Below are positions 25,040 through 34,164 of a stretch of 64,000 nucleotides of DNA, in pieces. The notes beneath the pieces were generated by a model. That model ran no database searches and was not told the origin of the DNA. It saw only the letters and a list, made by a program, of their open reading frames with translations. The position numbers and the translations under genes were made by a program. Source of the DNA: an uncultured Muribaculaceae bacterium (GTDB lineage: Bacteria > Bacteroidota > Bacteroidia > Bacteroidales > Muribaculaceae); the NCBI GenBank assembly GCA_934661195.1, contig CAKUJD010000009.1, positions 37,760 through 101,759 on the forward strand, read 5' to 3'. Every line of letters begins with the position of its first letter. Position 1 is the stretch's first letter.

Positions 25040-25373
25040 ATGAGAAATATGTTATTGATAGGCGTCCTATGCATGGCGTTGTGCTCTTGCTCGGATGTAG
25101 TTATGACAGAAAGAATAGGGCAAACGTCCACAAGTGGACCGTCATTTTCTTTCGACTCTATCACCTCTCCAGCCAACTGGATTCAATATCAGTCGCTGGA
25201 AGAGATGCTGGATGCGTGTCAAATTCCTGAAGAAGTGTTGAAAACAATGCCTACCGATGAGTTGGTCGCTACGTGTGCCAGCCCGTGGCGTGTATGAAAT
25301 GTCGGTACGATACTATAATAAATTTAACGAATTTATGGGCTCTTTCTCGTATGAGCCATTAGTGACATTATAA
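25040..25373 (+). pseudogene. Frameshifted remnant of a small lipoprotein gene
   Basis: The first frame gives 85 residues beginning MRNMLLIGVLCMALCSCSDV, a lipoprotein signal with cysteine at about 17, and the stretch SLEEMLDACQIPEEVLKTMPTDELVATC. That stretch resembles a repeated Bacteroidales family whose members continue well past this point. After a CCC at 25282-25284 the frame fails, but the other frame resumes with RGVYEMSVRYYNKFNEFMGSF and stops at 25373, consistent with a one-base insertion. Even when repaired, the protein is only about 110 residues, shorter than I would expect, so it is probably decayed or truncated. The family assignment is from memory of the motif and is tentative. 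Confidence 0.55.
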
Positions 25374-26060
25374 TATTGTTTAACTGTAAAAATGGATAAT
25401 GAAATGAGAACATATAGATTATTGCTGATAGCGGTGGTGGCATGCTGCGCAATGGCGTTTGTTTCGTGCGGCAGCGATGAGCCGTCGGGAGGCGTTGATG
25501 ATGGCAAAATTACCCGCGTGCAGGATGGCGACGGTAAGGCATTCTTGGAAAACGGCAAGCTCGTTGACGCCAACTTAAAGTATACCCGAGAACTGCGCGA
25601 CAGTGCTTTTTCGCACTACGATTGGACATTCAATTACATGATATGTTATGACAACAAACGTATATCGCAGAAAATTGACGAGTCGGACAATCAACCATAC
25701 AGATTGTGGCCAACAAACATATATGCAGACAGCACTCTGGTATTGCATACGTTGCAAATGTATAAATATAGGTATGAGATTGAAGGACGAAAGTTGATTG
25801 CGACCCTTATTGAATACCCATGGCAAAGTTTTAAAGATACCCCCCGCACATTAAAGATTGTTGCCATAGACTTGTATTCTAAGGAGAAAACGGGAAGAAT
25901 TATAATAGACCAAAAATGTGTTTCTGCCATAAAAGGCTTCTCGTTGGCCTCAACCTATGAAAGGATAGTGTTCAGCGGCAAAAGGGTGAAGTGACTATGC
26001 TATTGCCCACGCATATTGTTTAACTGTAAAAATGGACAATGAAATGAGAACATATAGATT
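25372..26060 (+). repeat. Tandem duplication of a lipoprotein gene unit (period 640 bp)
   Basis: The block ATATTGTTTAACTGTAAAAA and the first 75 codons that follow occur at about 25373 and again at about 26013 with few differences, marking two direct repeat units. Confidence 0.75.
25392..25994 (+). CDS. Lipoprotein of unknown function, paralogue 1
   Basis: 200 residues. The signal RLLLIAVVACCAMAFVSCGSD places a lipobox cysteine at about residue 26, so the product is an acylated envelope protein. The mature part begins with an acidic, Gly-rich linker and the conserved ITRVQDGDGKAFLENGKLVDANLKYTREL. The central part is beta-rich, and it ends RIVFSGKRVK. No family is recognised. The next gene, 640 bp on, is a paralogue with near-identical upstream DNA and N-terminus but a diverged middle, the mark of a recent tandem duplication. 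The base composition is clearly more AT-rich than the downstream receptor gene. Confidence 0.75.
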   Translation: MDNEMRTYRLLLIAVVACCAMAFVSCGSDEPSGGVDDGKITRVQDGDGKAFLENGKLVDANLKYTRELRDSAFSHYDWTFNYMICYDNKRISQKIDESDNQPYRLWPTNIYADSTLVLHTLQMYKYRYEIEGRKLIATLIEYPWQSFKDTPRTLKIVAIDLYSKEKTGRIIIDQKCVSAIKGFSLASTYERIVFSGKRVK

Positions 26061-26619
26061 GCTTCTGATAGCGGTGGTGGCATGCTGCGCAATGGCGTTT
26101 GTTTCGTGCGGCGATGATGAACCTTCGGGAGGCGGAGATGATGGTGAAATCACCCGCGTGCAAGATGGCGACGGTAAGGCTTTCTTGGAGAGTGGCAAAC
26201 TCGTTGACGTCAACCTGAAATACACCCGTGAACTGTGCGATAGCGCTTTCTCGCACTACGATTGGACAGCCGAATACGCAATATGCTATGACAACAAACG
26301 CATATCAGGCAAAATTAAAGACGTAGCAGACTATACTTTCCCCGACAGCATTGGCTCCGATTTCACCATGAAGTTTAACGGGTGGATTGGAAGTTATAAA
26401 TATAGTTATGAAATAGAGGGGCGAAAATTGCTTGCCAAAATGATAAGTATGTGGTATTATGATTTTATAGATTTTACCACTCACACTATTAAGGTGGTGG
26501 CCATCGACATCAATGGCGATAAAGGAAGGATTATAGTAGATGAGAAACACGATATAGAAGGCTTTTCGACGGCTTCTTCCTATGTGAGGGTGGTGCTCAG
26601 TGGCAAAAAAGTGAAGTGA
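26032..26619 (+). CDS. Lipoprotein of unknown function, paralogue 2
   Basis: 195 residues. The first 75 residues are almost the same as in the preceding gene, including the lipobox (FVSCGDDE) and ITRVQDGDGKAFLESGKLVDVNLKYTREL. The middle differs (VADYTFPDSIGSDFTMKFNGWIGSYKYSYEIEGRKL), and the end realigns (VRVVLSGKKVK). Its stop is one base before the ATG of the TonB receptor, so the two are surely co-transcribed. A role as an accessory surface lipoprotein of that receptor is inference from position. Confidence 0.78.
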   Translation: MDNEMRTYRLLLIAVVACCAMAFVSCGDDEPSGGGDDGEITRVQDGDGKAFLESGKLVDVNLKYTRELCDSAFSHYDWTAEYAICYDNKRISGKIKDVADYTFPDSIGSDFTMKFNGWIGSYKYSYEIEGRKLLAKMISMWYYDFIDFTTHTIKVVAIDINGDKGRIIVDEKHDIEGFSTASSYVRVVLSGKKVK

Positions 26620-26620
26620 T

Positions 26621-29044
26621 ATGAGAACATTGCTGGGACTAATACTGCTTGTGTTGTGCCAGGCTCATATGGCTGCTGCCGATGCGGCTTCTGCCGCTGC
26701 CGACAGCAGCCGTCTGGTCCGTGGCGTGACTCTTAATAATGTGGTGGTGTATGGCAGCCGCAGCAATTTCGGCGTGGCTTCGTCGCAAATGAGCGCCGTG
26801 TCGCTTGGCCAGAAGCAAATAATGTCGGTGCCAGTGTTTTTCAGCGAGCCCGATGTGCTGAAGGCCATACAGCGTTTTCCCGGGGTGCAGTCGGGCAGCG
26901 ACGGCACTGCGGGCCTGTTTGTGCGCGGCGGCGACTACGACCAGAACTACATCACCATCGACGGCTCGGCCATCTACAATGCCGAGCACATGCGCGGATT
27001 TGTGAGCGCCATCAACCCCGATATGGTGCAGAACATCAACTTCTATCGCGGCGCGTTTCCGGCCAGGTATGGCTCGCGGCTGTCGAGCGTGGTCGACATC
27101 GGCATTAAGGACGGCGACTTCAACCGCTACCACGGCCTGCTGAGTGTGGGCATATTGTCGAGCCGCATCCAGGCCGAGGGCCCGATATGGAAGGGGCACA
27201 CCTCGTTTAACGTGGCGGGACGCATGTCGTATTTCAGCAAGCTGGCCCGGCCCATACTTAAGAAGTTCTACGACAACCCCGACGCCATGCAGCCATATTC
27301 CAATATGGAATACTACGACATTACCGCCAAACTCGTGCACCGCTTCAGCGAGGCTAACCGACTCTCGGCGGTGGTGTACTATGGCAGGGACGTCGACAAC
27401 GAGTCGCCATCCGAGAGCCGCAAGGTGAAAGACACCGTTGGCGACCAGGACGTGTTTGACGACGAGCAGAGCCGAACCGAGGAAAACCGCAGCGAAACCA
27501 CCAAGAGCAACTGGAACAACCTGCTTGCCAGCCTCTACTTCACGTCGTTTGTCACTCCGCGGCACCGCCTTAATGTGAACCTCAGCTACAGCCAGTATAT
27601 GTACAACCTCACCAGTTCGGTGCACTACCTCAACCGCATTGACGATGTGTACAGGCTGTACTACCTCAACAGCATGAGCAGCAGCATATCCAACCATTCG
27701 GGTGTGCAGGATTTGGCCCTCACGGCCGACGCCGTGCTCAACGCCGGCCGGCGGCATGTGGTGCGCTATGGCGCTAAGTTGTCGAAGCAGTGGCTGAAGC
27801 CCACCACCCATGTGGTGAAGGACAACTTTGAGCAGCAATTCAAGGGCGGCCTGAACTGGAATGTGGATCTTCCCGGCCCTATCAGCGACTACTACAACAC
27901 GCAGCACAGCAGCCTCGACTACGAGAGCGGCACCAGCATGTGGGTCAACGGCCTTTCGGCCTATGCCGAAGACGACTACACCGTAGCGCGCTGGCTGAAA
28001 CTGAACTACGGCTTTAGGCTAAGCTCATATTTCGTTGACCAAAAGACCTATCTCGCGCTTGAGCCGCGCGCCTCGGTTCGCTTCAAGCTGGCCGAGCCGC
28101 TGGCCCTTAAGCTGTCGTATGCCAGGATGTCGCAAGGCATTCATCGCCTCACCACCAACAGCCTGGTGATGCCCAGCGACATCTGGGTGCCGGTCACCAA
28201 AGATGTGCCGCTCATGACCAGCAATATCTATGGCGCGGGGCTCAACTACAGCTGGCACGGCTTCGACGTGGCCGTTGAGGGCTACTACAAGACGCTCGAC
28301 AATGTGCTTGAATACCGCGACGGCGCCACCTATTTCGTGGCTAACCGCAACTGGCGTGACATTGTGGCCATTGGCGACGGACGCAGCTATGGCGTGGAAC
28401 TGCTGGTGGAGCGCAAGGTGGGTGCCACCACAGGGTGGGTGAGCTACACATGGTCGAAGTCGCTGCGCTCGTTCAACCGCCCCGGCGAGGAGCTGAACGG
28501 CGGGCGCGACTTCTATGCCTCGGCCGACCACCGCAACAATGTGTCGGTGAACCTCAACCACAGCTTCAGGCTGTCGCACCGGCTTAGCCTCGACCTCAGC
28601 GCCGCGTGGTCCTATCAGACGGGCCGCCGCGGCTCGGTGCCCTATGTGGTGGTCTACAGCCCGCGCCTTCAAGAGGAAATCAACGGCCAGCCGCGCTACA
28701 TGTATGGCTACTTTATGCATGGCATAGGGCCGTATGTGTTGCCTGGCTATACCGATCTGTTTGCTTACGACTTCAGCGGCGAGGAAGTGCCGGCCAACCC
28801 CTACCAGACTTATCGCGACATCAACGACTTCAAACTGCCCGACACCCACCACCTCGACCTGAACGCGTCGCTCAAAATCCTTAGCCGCTATGGTGAGAGC
28901 TCGATAGGCCTGGGCATATATAACGTTTACAACCACTACAACGTGAGCAATGTGTATGTGGGCTACCACAATGGCAAAATGGTGCTTAAGGGCGTGTGTC
29001 CGTTCCCGTTTATGCCTTCGGTGAGTTTAACGCATAAATTTTAG
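26621..29044 (+). CDS. TonB-dependent outer-membrane receptor
   Basis: 807 residues. A signal peptide (MRTLLGLILLVLCQAHMAAA) is followed by a plug domain at about 40-165: VFFSEPDVLKAIQRFPGVQSG, LFVRGGDYDQNYITIDG and the FPARYGSRLSSVVDI signature. A 22-strand-type barrel runs to a C-terminal aromatic residue (VSLTHKF). There is no N-terminal carboxypeptidase-like domain as in SusC proteins, so it is the shorter FecA-like sort. It imports an unknown ligand using the inner-membrane TonB energy system. The DUF4249 lipoprotein gene 14 bp downstream is its usual partner in Bacteroidetes. Confidence 0.92.
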   Translation: MRTLLGLILLVLCQAHMAAADAASAAADSSRLVRGVTLNNVVVYGSRSNFGVASSQMSAVSLGQKQIMSVPVFFSEPDVLKAIQRFPGVQSGSDGTAGLFVRGGDYDQNYITIDGSAIYNAEHMRGFVSAINPDMVQNINFYRGAFPARYGSRLSSVVDIGIKDGDFNRYHGLLSVGILSSRIQAEGPIWKGHTSFNVAGRMSYFSKLARPILKKFYDNPDAMQPYSNMEYYDITAKLVHRFSEANRLSAVVYYGRDVDNESPSESRKVKDTVGDQDVFDDEQSRTEENRSETTKSNWNNLLASLYFTSFVTPRHRLNVNLSYSQYMYNLTSSVHYLNRIDDVYRLYYLNSMSSSISNHSGVQDLALTADAVLNAGRRHVVRYGAKLSKQWLKPTTHVVKDNFEQQFKGGLNWNVDLPGPISDYYNTQHSSLDYESGTSMWVNGLSAYAEDDYTVARWLKLNYGFRLSSYFVDQKTYLALEPRASVRFKLAEPLALKLSYARMSQGIHRLTTNSLVMPSDIWVPVTKDVPLMTSNIYGAGLNYSWHGFDVAVEGYYKTLDNVLEYRDGATYFVANRNWRDIVAIGDGRSYGVELLVERKVGATTGWVSYTWSKSLRSFNRPGEELNGGRDFYASADHRNNVSVNLNHSFRLSHRLSLDLSAAWSYQTGRRGSVPYVVVYSPRLQEEINGQPRYMYGYFMHGIGPYVLPGYTDLFAYDFSGEEVPANPYQTYRDINDFKLPDTHHLDLNASLKILSRYGESSIGLGIYNVYNHYNVSNVYVGYHNGKMVLKGVCPFPFMPSVSLTHKF

Positions 29045-29058
29045 CTACAGATATCACA

Positions 29059-30085
29059 ATGAAACAAAGAATATTATCGGCCGTGCTGGCAATTGTGGCC
29101 CTGATGGCCCTCGGCAGCTGCGAAAAGATCATAGACTTCGACCACGACACTCCGAGCCGCATCACCATAAGCGCGCTTGTGGCGCCCGGCCAGAAGTTCA
29201 GCGCATGCATAGCGCGCTCGTTCACTGTGGCCAGCAATCCCACGGTGACGAGCACCAAAAAGCCTGGCGACGACCTGGATTTTTATGAGAAATACGACAC
29301 CATGTATCACGATCTGGTGGTGATTAAGGACGCCACGGCGGTGCTCACGGTGAACGGCACCGACCGCTACACCCTGCAGTATAACGACAGCACCCCATAC
29401 TACTACACGTGCGACTATGTGCCCCGTGTGGGCGACGAGTTGGTGCTCAACGTGAGCGCGCCGGGCTTCGACGACGCCTCGGCCTCGACCCGCGTCGAGA
29501 GGCCACAGCAGGTGGAGGTGGTGGGCACGCAGGTGTATTACAGCGAGGCAGGCTACGAACCCGGTGTCCCAGCCTCCGACCAGCAGTGGGCCTGCGGCCT
29601 CGACTCGGTGATGGAGATAACCCCTGCGCATCCACGACCCTGCCGGCGAGCGCAACTACTACCGCCTGCGGGTGCTGGGCGTTGCCGACGACTCCCTCGC
29701 GATTCTGCCCGGCATCTCTATTCCGGTGTATGTGACCAACGATACCTACACTTCCAGCGATGTAATATTTGCCAACAGTCTGATCACCAAGCCATACGGC
29801 CAGTGGCCTGCGGGGCAGAGCAGCGTGTTCGACGACCACCTATTCGACGGCAAGGACTACACCTTTAAGGTGCATTCGCGCAAGCAGAAGGGGGAAAACC
29901 CCAGGGTGTATGTCGAGCTCGAAACCATAAGTCCCGACTTCTACTACTATTGGCGCTCCTACGAGGTGATACGCGTCAATGCCGACGAGTCATACCTCAC
30001 CCCCACGGCCCTCTACAGCAACGTGCAGGGCGGCTGGGGCGTGATGATGTCGCTCAGCTACGACCGTCACACCATTAGCTACTGA
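29059..30085 (+). pseudogene. DUF4249-family lipoprotein gene with a frameshift
   Basis: MKQRILSAVLAIVALMALGSCEKIIDFD is a lipoprotein signal and the DUF4249 opening. The frame is good to about residue 190 (GLDSVMEIT), then runs into low-quality sequence. From 29625 the +1 frame carries the clear continuation LRIHDPAGERNYYRLRVLG and goes on to SLSYDRHTISY, stopping at 30085. Removing one C from CCCC (29621-29624) restores a 341-residue protein of normal family length. It is therefore either a true inactivating or phase-variable change or a base-calling error. DUF4249 proteins are outer-membrane partners of TonB receptors. Confidence 0.8.
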
Positions 30086-30136
30086 CGGCGCTGTTTGGTG
30101 GCGGCTGTGATTAAACCAAATGGCGCTTGGCGAGTC

Positions 30137-30227
30137 AAAAGTGCCGACAAAAAGGTGGCAAAAATATTCCGTTTCTCCACTGCATGGGGCTGATTGCGTT
30201 TTATTGCCTATTTTTGTCGGCACTTTT
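30137..30227. repeat. 17-bp perfect inverted repeat upstream of the WG-repeat gene
   Basis: AAAAGTGCCGACAAAAA (30137-30153) and its exact complement (30211-30227) are separated by 57 bp. The right arm overlaps the -7 box TATTTTTG (30209-30216) of the next gene. Could act as a terminator behind the DUF4249 gene, an operator, or a mobile repeat. Confidence 0.65.
30209..30216 (+). promoter_or_regulatory. Promoter -7 box of the WG-repeat gene
   Basis: TATTTTTG matches TAnnTTTG, about 47 bp before the ATG at 30263. It lies inside the right arm of the inverted repeat. No -33 box is evident. Confidence 0.5.
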
Positions 30228-30262
30228 TATTAGGCGTAACATTATTTTATATCACAGCAATT

Positions 30263-31597
30263 ATGAAAGCATTATTACACAGCTTCACCGCCATTGCGCT
30301 CGCCGTGCCTGCCATGGCCGGAGCCCAGACAGCCGCGGTGAGCATAACCCCCGAGTTCAAGGCTGCGGTGCAGCAATACGACATAGTGCAGAACTACAGC
30401 GACGGTATGGCGGCCGTGTGCCGCGGCGGCAACTGGGGCTACATCGACGCCCAGGGCCGCGAGGTGGTGCCGTGCCAGTTCAGCCGCGTGTTTGACCTCG
30501 ACAACGAGCGCACCGACTACGGGTTTTTCCGCGACAACGGCTACATACGCAACTACCACGAGGGCATGGTGGCCGTGGCCAAGGAAACGTCGGGCGCCAA
30601 AACCAACTACGACCGCCAGCTAAAATGGGGCTTCATGGACCGCACAGGCCGCCTGGTGGTGGACTACATCTACGACAACGTGTATGACTTCAGCGAGGGC
30701 CTGGCCTACGTGATGAGCGAGGACTTCACGGGATTTATCGATAAGGCCGGCCAGCGCGTAATCAACACCACGGGCAAGTATCAGCCGGCCAACGACGGCC
30801 AGGGCTGCGCCTTCAGCAGCGGCCGCGCCTGCATGATGCTGGCCAGTGACGACGGCGATGTGAAGTATGGCTTCATCAACCGCCAGGGTGGGGTGGCAAT
30901 ACCCTTTGTGTATGCCGATGCCCACGGCTTCAGCGAGGGTGTGGCGGCAGTGGCCGTTGAAGACACTCTGCTGCAGGACAACAGCGAGGCCACCTATCCC
31001 TTCCGCTACCAGTTTGTCGACACCACTGGCGCGGTGGTCCTGAATCTGCGATTCGGCACCAAGCCAGGCGACTTCAGCGACAGCCTTGCCTCGGTCACCG
31101 TCGACGGCCTCAGCTACGGCTTCATCAACCACAGCGGCGAGCAGGTGATAGCCTCAAAATATTTCACCGCCGATGTGGACATGACCAAAAATATGATCCC
31201 CTTCAGCGAGGGCTACTCACTGCTGGGCATCGAGCAGCCGCTGCCCTCGGTGGCCGACGGCAAAAAAAAGAAGAAAGATGCCGACGACGCCGACCAGCAG
31301 CCACCCGTGTCGTCGTTCAAGCTCATTGCCCGCGATGGCACTCTGGGCCAGGCGGTGGTGAGCGGCCCCGTGAGCCAGGGCTACGCCCTCTATTGCGACC
31401 CCAACGGCAAGTATGGATTTGTTAAGCCCGACGGGTCGGTGGCAATTCCGTGCCGCTACGACTACGCCGCCCCGTGCGCCGGCGGCGAGGTGCTGCCCGA
31501 CTCCTACCACTTCACGCCCGAGGGGGTGGCGGCCGTGCGCTTTGGCGGCAAGTGGGGCTACGTCGACCTCCAGGGTCACGACACCTTTGGCAACTGA
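30263..31597 (+). CDS. Secreted WG-repeat (KWG) protein
   Basis: 444 residues. The signal peptide MKALLHSFTAIALAVPAMAG is cleaved near AQT. The body is a series of about eight WG/KWG repeats of the form GNWGYIDAQGREVVPCQF, KWGFMDRTGRLVVDYIYDN, KYGFINRQGGVAIPF and KYGFVKPDGSVAIPCRYDY, each about 45-70 residues with the W-G-[FY]-[IV]-[DN] core. A Lys/Asp-rich low-complexity stretch interrupts the array near residue 335. WG repeats form a repeated beta fold; their role is not well established. The ATG at 30263 is chosen because it gives the signal peptide. It stands alone between an inverted repeat and a terminator. Confidence 0.88.
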   Translation: MKALLHSFTAIALAVPAMAGAQTAAVSITPEFKAAVQQYDIVQNYSDGMAAVCRGGNWGYIDAQGREVVPCQFSRVFDLDNERTDYGFFRDNGYIRNYHEGMVAVAKETSGAKTNYDRQLKWGFMDRTGRLVVDYIYDNVYDFSEGLAYVMSEDFTGFIDKAGQRVINTTGKYQPANDGQGCAFSSGRACMMLASDDGDVKYGFINRQGGVAIPFVYADAHGFSEGVAAVAVEDTLLQDNSEATYPFRYQFVDTTGAVVLNLRFGTKPGDFSDSLASVTVDGLSYGFINHSGEQVIASKYFTADVDMTKNMIPFSEGYSLLGIEQPLPSVADGKKKKKDADDADQQPPVSSFKLIARDGTLGQAVVSGPVSQGYALYCDPNGKYGFVKPDGSVAIPCRYDYAAPCAGGEVLPDSYHFTPEGVAAVRFGGKWGYVDLQGHDTFGN

Positions 31598-31624
31598 ATT
31601 AAAGTGTGACATAACATAAAAACG

Positions 31625-31666
31625 GCAGTCCCCTTGAGGCTCTCAGAGTGGCTTCAAGGGGACTGC
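31625..31666. terminator. Bidirectional terminator between the WG-repeat gene and asd
   Basis: GCAGTCCCCTTGA (31625-31637) pairs perfectly with TCAAGGGGACTGC (31654-31666); the interior adds a few more pairs. It lies between two convergent genes. Confidence 0.75.
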
Positions 31667-31695
31667 TGCTGTTATCTGATGCGCTCGTGCAGCCG

Positions 31696-32703
31696 CTACT
31701 TGCGGTGGGTGAGCAGGTATTGGCCTATTTGCACGGCGTTGAGTGCCGCGCCTTTCTTAATCTGGTCGCCCACCACCCAAAAGGCGAGGCCGTAGTCGCT
31801 GCTGGTGTCCTCGCGTATGCGGCCCACAAACACCGGGTCGCGCCGCGTGCAGTCGAGTGGCATGGGATATTCGGCGCGGGCAGGGTTGTCGACCACCACC
31901 ACGCCAGGGGCTTTCTCGAGCGCGGCGCGCGCCTCAGCCGGGCTTATGTGGCGCTCGGTCTCGATCCACACTGCCTCGCTGTGGGCGCGCACCACAGGCA
32001 CGCGCACGCAGGTGGCGCTCACGCGGATGTCGCTGTGCAGTATTTTTCGCGTCTCGTGATACATCTTCATCTCCTCGCGAGTGTAGTCGTTGTCCTGAAA
32101 CACATCGATTTGCGGAATCACGTTGTAGGCCAGCTGGTGTGGAAAGTGCTCAACCGTGGGCGACGTCTTGCCCGTGGCTATCTCGCTGAATTGCAGCGCC
32201 AGCTCGTCCATTGCTGCCAGACCCGCGCCGCTTGCCGCCTGATAGGTGGCCACCTGCACATTCTTTATGTGCGAGAGGTTGTCGAGCGGTTTCAGCGCCA
32301 CCACCATGAGTATGGTGGTGCAGTTGGGGTTGGCAATGATGTGCTTGGGCGCGTTGAGGGCATCTTCGCCGTTCACCTCGGGCACCACCAGAGGCACGTC
32401 GGGGTCGAGGCGGAACGCGCTCGAGTTGTCGATCATCGTTGTGCCGAATTTTGTGATGGTGGGCGCGAACTCGCGCGCCGTGTCGGCTCCGGCCGACACA
32501 AACGCCACGTCTATGCCCTTGAAATCGTCGTTGTGCTGCAGCAGTTGCACCACATGGTCTACTCCGCGGAATGTGAATATGCGCCCCGCGCTGCGCTTTG
32601 AGCCAAACAGCACGAGTTCCGACACAGGAAAGTTCTGCTCGTCGAGCACCCTCATGAATTCCTGTCCAACCGCGCCGCTGGCGCCAACTATTGCTACTTT
32701 CAT
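31696..32703 (-). CDS. asd: Aspartate-semialdehyde dehydrogenase
   Basis: 335 residues. It reduces aspartyl phosphate to aspartate semialdehyde with NADPH, the branch point to lysine/diaminopimelate, methionine and threonine. The NADP-binding start is [18 protein letters not shown], the catalytic cysteine is Cys128 in NPNCTT, and the substrate-binding region contains [14 protein letters not shown] with the conserved His. Length is normal. The GlmU-like gene lies 43 bp upstream on the same strand, so the two may be co-transcribed. Both enzymes feed cell-wall precursor synthesis, but a functional link is inference. Confidence 0.96.
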   Translation of the reverse strand: MKVAIVGASGAVGQEFMRVLDEQNFPVSELVLFGSKRSAGRIFTFRGVDHVVQLLQHNDDFKGIDVAFVSAGADTAREFAPTITKFGTTMIDNSSAFRLDPDVPLVVPEVNGEDALNAPKHIIANPNCTTILMVVALKPLDNLSHIKNVQVATYQAASGAGLAAMDELALQFSEIATGKTSPTVEHFPHQLAYNVIPQIDVFQDNDYTREEMKMYHETRKILHSDIRVSATCVRVPVVRAHSEAVWIETERHISPAEARAALEKAPGVVVVDNPARAEYPMPLDCTRRDPVFVGRIREDTSSDYGLAFWVVGDQIKKGAALNAVQIGQYLLTHRK

Positions 32704-32746
32704 CCTATATGCGTATATATATAAAATATGTTGTTAGTCGTGTGAG

Positions 32747-33937
32747 TTACTTATATTTGCGCTCGGCTATGGCGTGCACCGCGGTGAGTATGCCCCGCTC
32801 GGTGTCGTCGAGGGCTATGCCGCGGCGCGCCATCACGCGTTCGGCAATCGGGAGGAATGCCTTGAGTGGCACATCCTTGAAGCCGCCTGCGTTGCCTCCC
32901 TCCTGAAACGACGCCACAAACGGCCTCGGAAACCCCGATCCGTGAATGTTTACCCCCACGCCCAGCACCGTGGCGGTGTTGAGCATGCTGTTGACGCCCG
33001 TCTTGCAGTGGTCGCCCATTATTGGGCCGCAGAATTGCAGCCCGGTGCGCTCAAACCGCTGCGTGGCGTAGTTCCACAGCTTTATCTCGCTGTAGTCGTT
33101 CTTCAGGTTGCTGGCCGTGGTGCCGCCGCCTATGTTGCACCATTCGCCCACCACGGCATCGCCCAGATACCCGTCGTGGGCCTTGTTGCTGTAGCCGGTG
33201 AACACGCAGTTCTCCACCTCGCCGCCTATTTTGCACTGCGGGCCCAGGGTGGTGGCGCCATACACCTTTGCGCCTATGCGCACCTTCGAGCCCTCGCCGG
33301 CGGCAAAGGGACCGCGCACACAGGCCCCCTCCATCACCTCCGCATTGCGGTCCAGATAGATGCAGCCCGTGCGCGAGTTCAGCGTTGCGCCGTCGGCTGT
33401 GGCGCCCTCCTCAAGGAATATGCGCGCCGGGTCGCCAATCACGGTGCATGTGGGCGGCAGCGGAGCCGACTTGCGGCCGCTGGTGAGGCGGGCGAAGTCG
33501 CTCTCCATCACCTGGCCGTTGAGTGTGAATATGTCGTAGGGGCGCTTGATGGAAAGCGGGGCCTCGCCAAGTTCCACCACACGGCTGTAGCGACGCGAGT
33601 CGAAGTCGGCCGCCGACCCGTTGAAGGCCACCAGCTCGCCGCCCGCCGTCAGCGCCTCGCCGCTGCTGAGAGCAAGGGCCTTGGCCGCCATCTGCTGGGT
33701 GGGGATTATGTGCCCGGCCACCATCAGGTTGCTCTCAAGCGCGTTGAGCGGAAACTTGGACTTGAGGTAGGGCACAGTGAGGTGCGAATAGCGTGCGTCG
33801 GCCGTGCCCAGCATGTGCCGCCACTTCTCGGCTATGGTGGTTATGCCCACGCGCAGCTCGGCCACAGGCCGTGTGAACGTGAGTGGCAGCAGTGCCTTGC
33901 GCACCTCGTTGTCGTCAAAAAAAATGATGTTGCGCAT
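32747..33937 (-). CDS. GlmU-like sugar nucleotidyltransferase with left-handed beta-helix
   Basis: 396 residues. MRNIIFFDDNEVRKALLPLTFTRPVAELRVG is the opening of the Bacteroidetes GlmU-like family. A degenerate N-terminal nucleotidyltransferase region is followed (from about 170) by hexapeptide-repeat turns of a left-handed beta-helix (VIGDPARIFLEEGATADGATL, GAKVYGATTLGPQCKIGGEV) and KNDYSEIKLWNYATQRFERTGLQFCG. Family annotations call it a putative sugar nucleotidyltransferase, perhaps UDP-GlcNAc synthesis. The usual N-terminal GxGTR loop of pyrophosphorylases is not obvious, so the exact reaction is unsettled. It has its own promoter, divergent from rfbC. Confidence 0.85.
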   Translation of the reverse strand: MRNIIFFDDNEVRKALLPLTFTRPVAELRVGITTIAEKWRHMLGTADARYSHLTVPYLKSKFPLNALESNLMVAGHIIPTQQMAAKALALSSGEALTAGGELVAFNGSAADFDSRRYSRVVELGEAPLSIKRPYDIFTLNGQVMESDFARLTSGRKSAPLPPTCTVIGDPARIFLEEGATADGATLNSRTGCIYLDRNAEVMEGACVRGPFAAGEGSKVRIGAKVYGATTLGPQCKIGGEVENCVFTGYSNKAHDGYLGDAVVGEWCNIGGGTTASNLKNDYSEIKLWNYATQRFERTGLQFCGPIMGDHCKTGVNSMLNTATVLGVGVNIHGSGFPRPFVASFQEGGNAGGFKDVPLKAFLPIAERVMARRGIALDDTERGILTAVHAIAERKYK

Positions 33938-33995
33938 TGTAAGAATACTGTTTTTCTTAATAGTGCCGCCTCGGCAATGCGGGGCAAGCGCATTG

Positions 33996-34003
33996 CAAAG
34001 TTA
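33996..34003 (-). promoter_or_regulatory. Promoter -7 box of the GlmU-like gene
   Basis: TAACTTTG on the minus strand, an exact match, about 58 bp upstream of the start codon at 33937. A -33 box is not clear. Confidence 0.6.
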
Positions 34004-34024
34004 CTTAAAAATCAGTTTTTTTCC

Positions 34025-34032
34025 TATCTTTG
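34025..34032 (+). promoter_or_regulatory. Promoter -7 box of rfbC
   Basis: TATCTTTG on the plus strand, an exact match, giving a leader of about 130 nt before the rfbC ATG at 34165. No long ORF lies in the leader. Confidence 0.6.
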
Positions 34033-34164
34033 TATAACTAAGATAAGCCGCAAGGGCATTCAGTGTCGCATTCCGGCCATAGAGCAGGGGAGTGGCGAGG
34101 CGCTTGCGTGTGCGCATGTGCATACATTAATATTATATAATATACTATATAAATAGTAGCAGTT

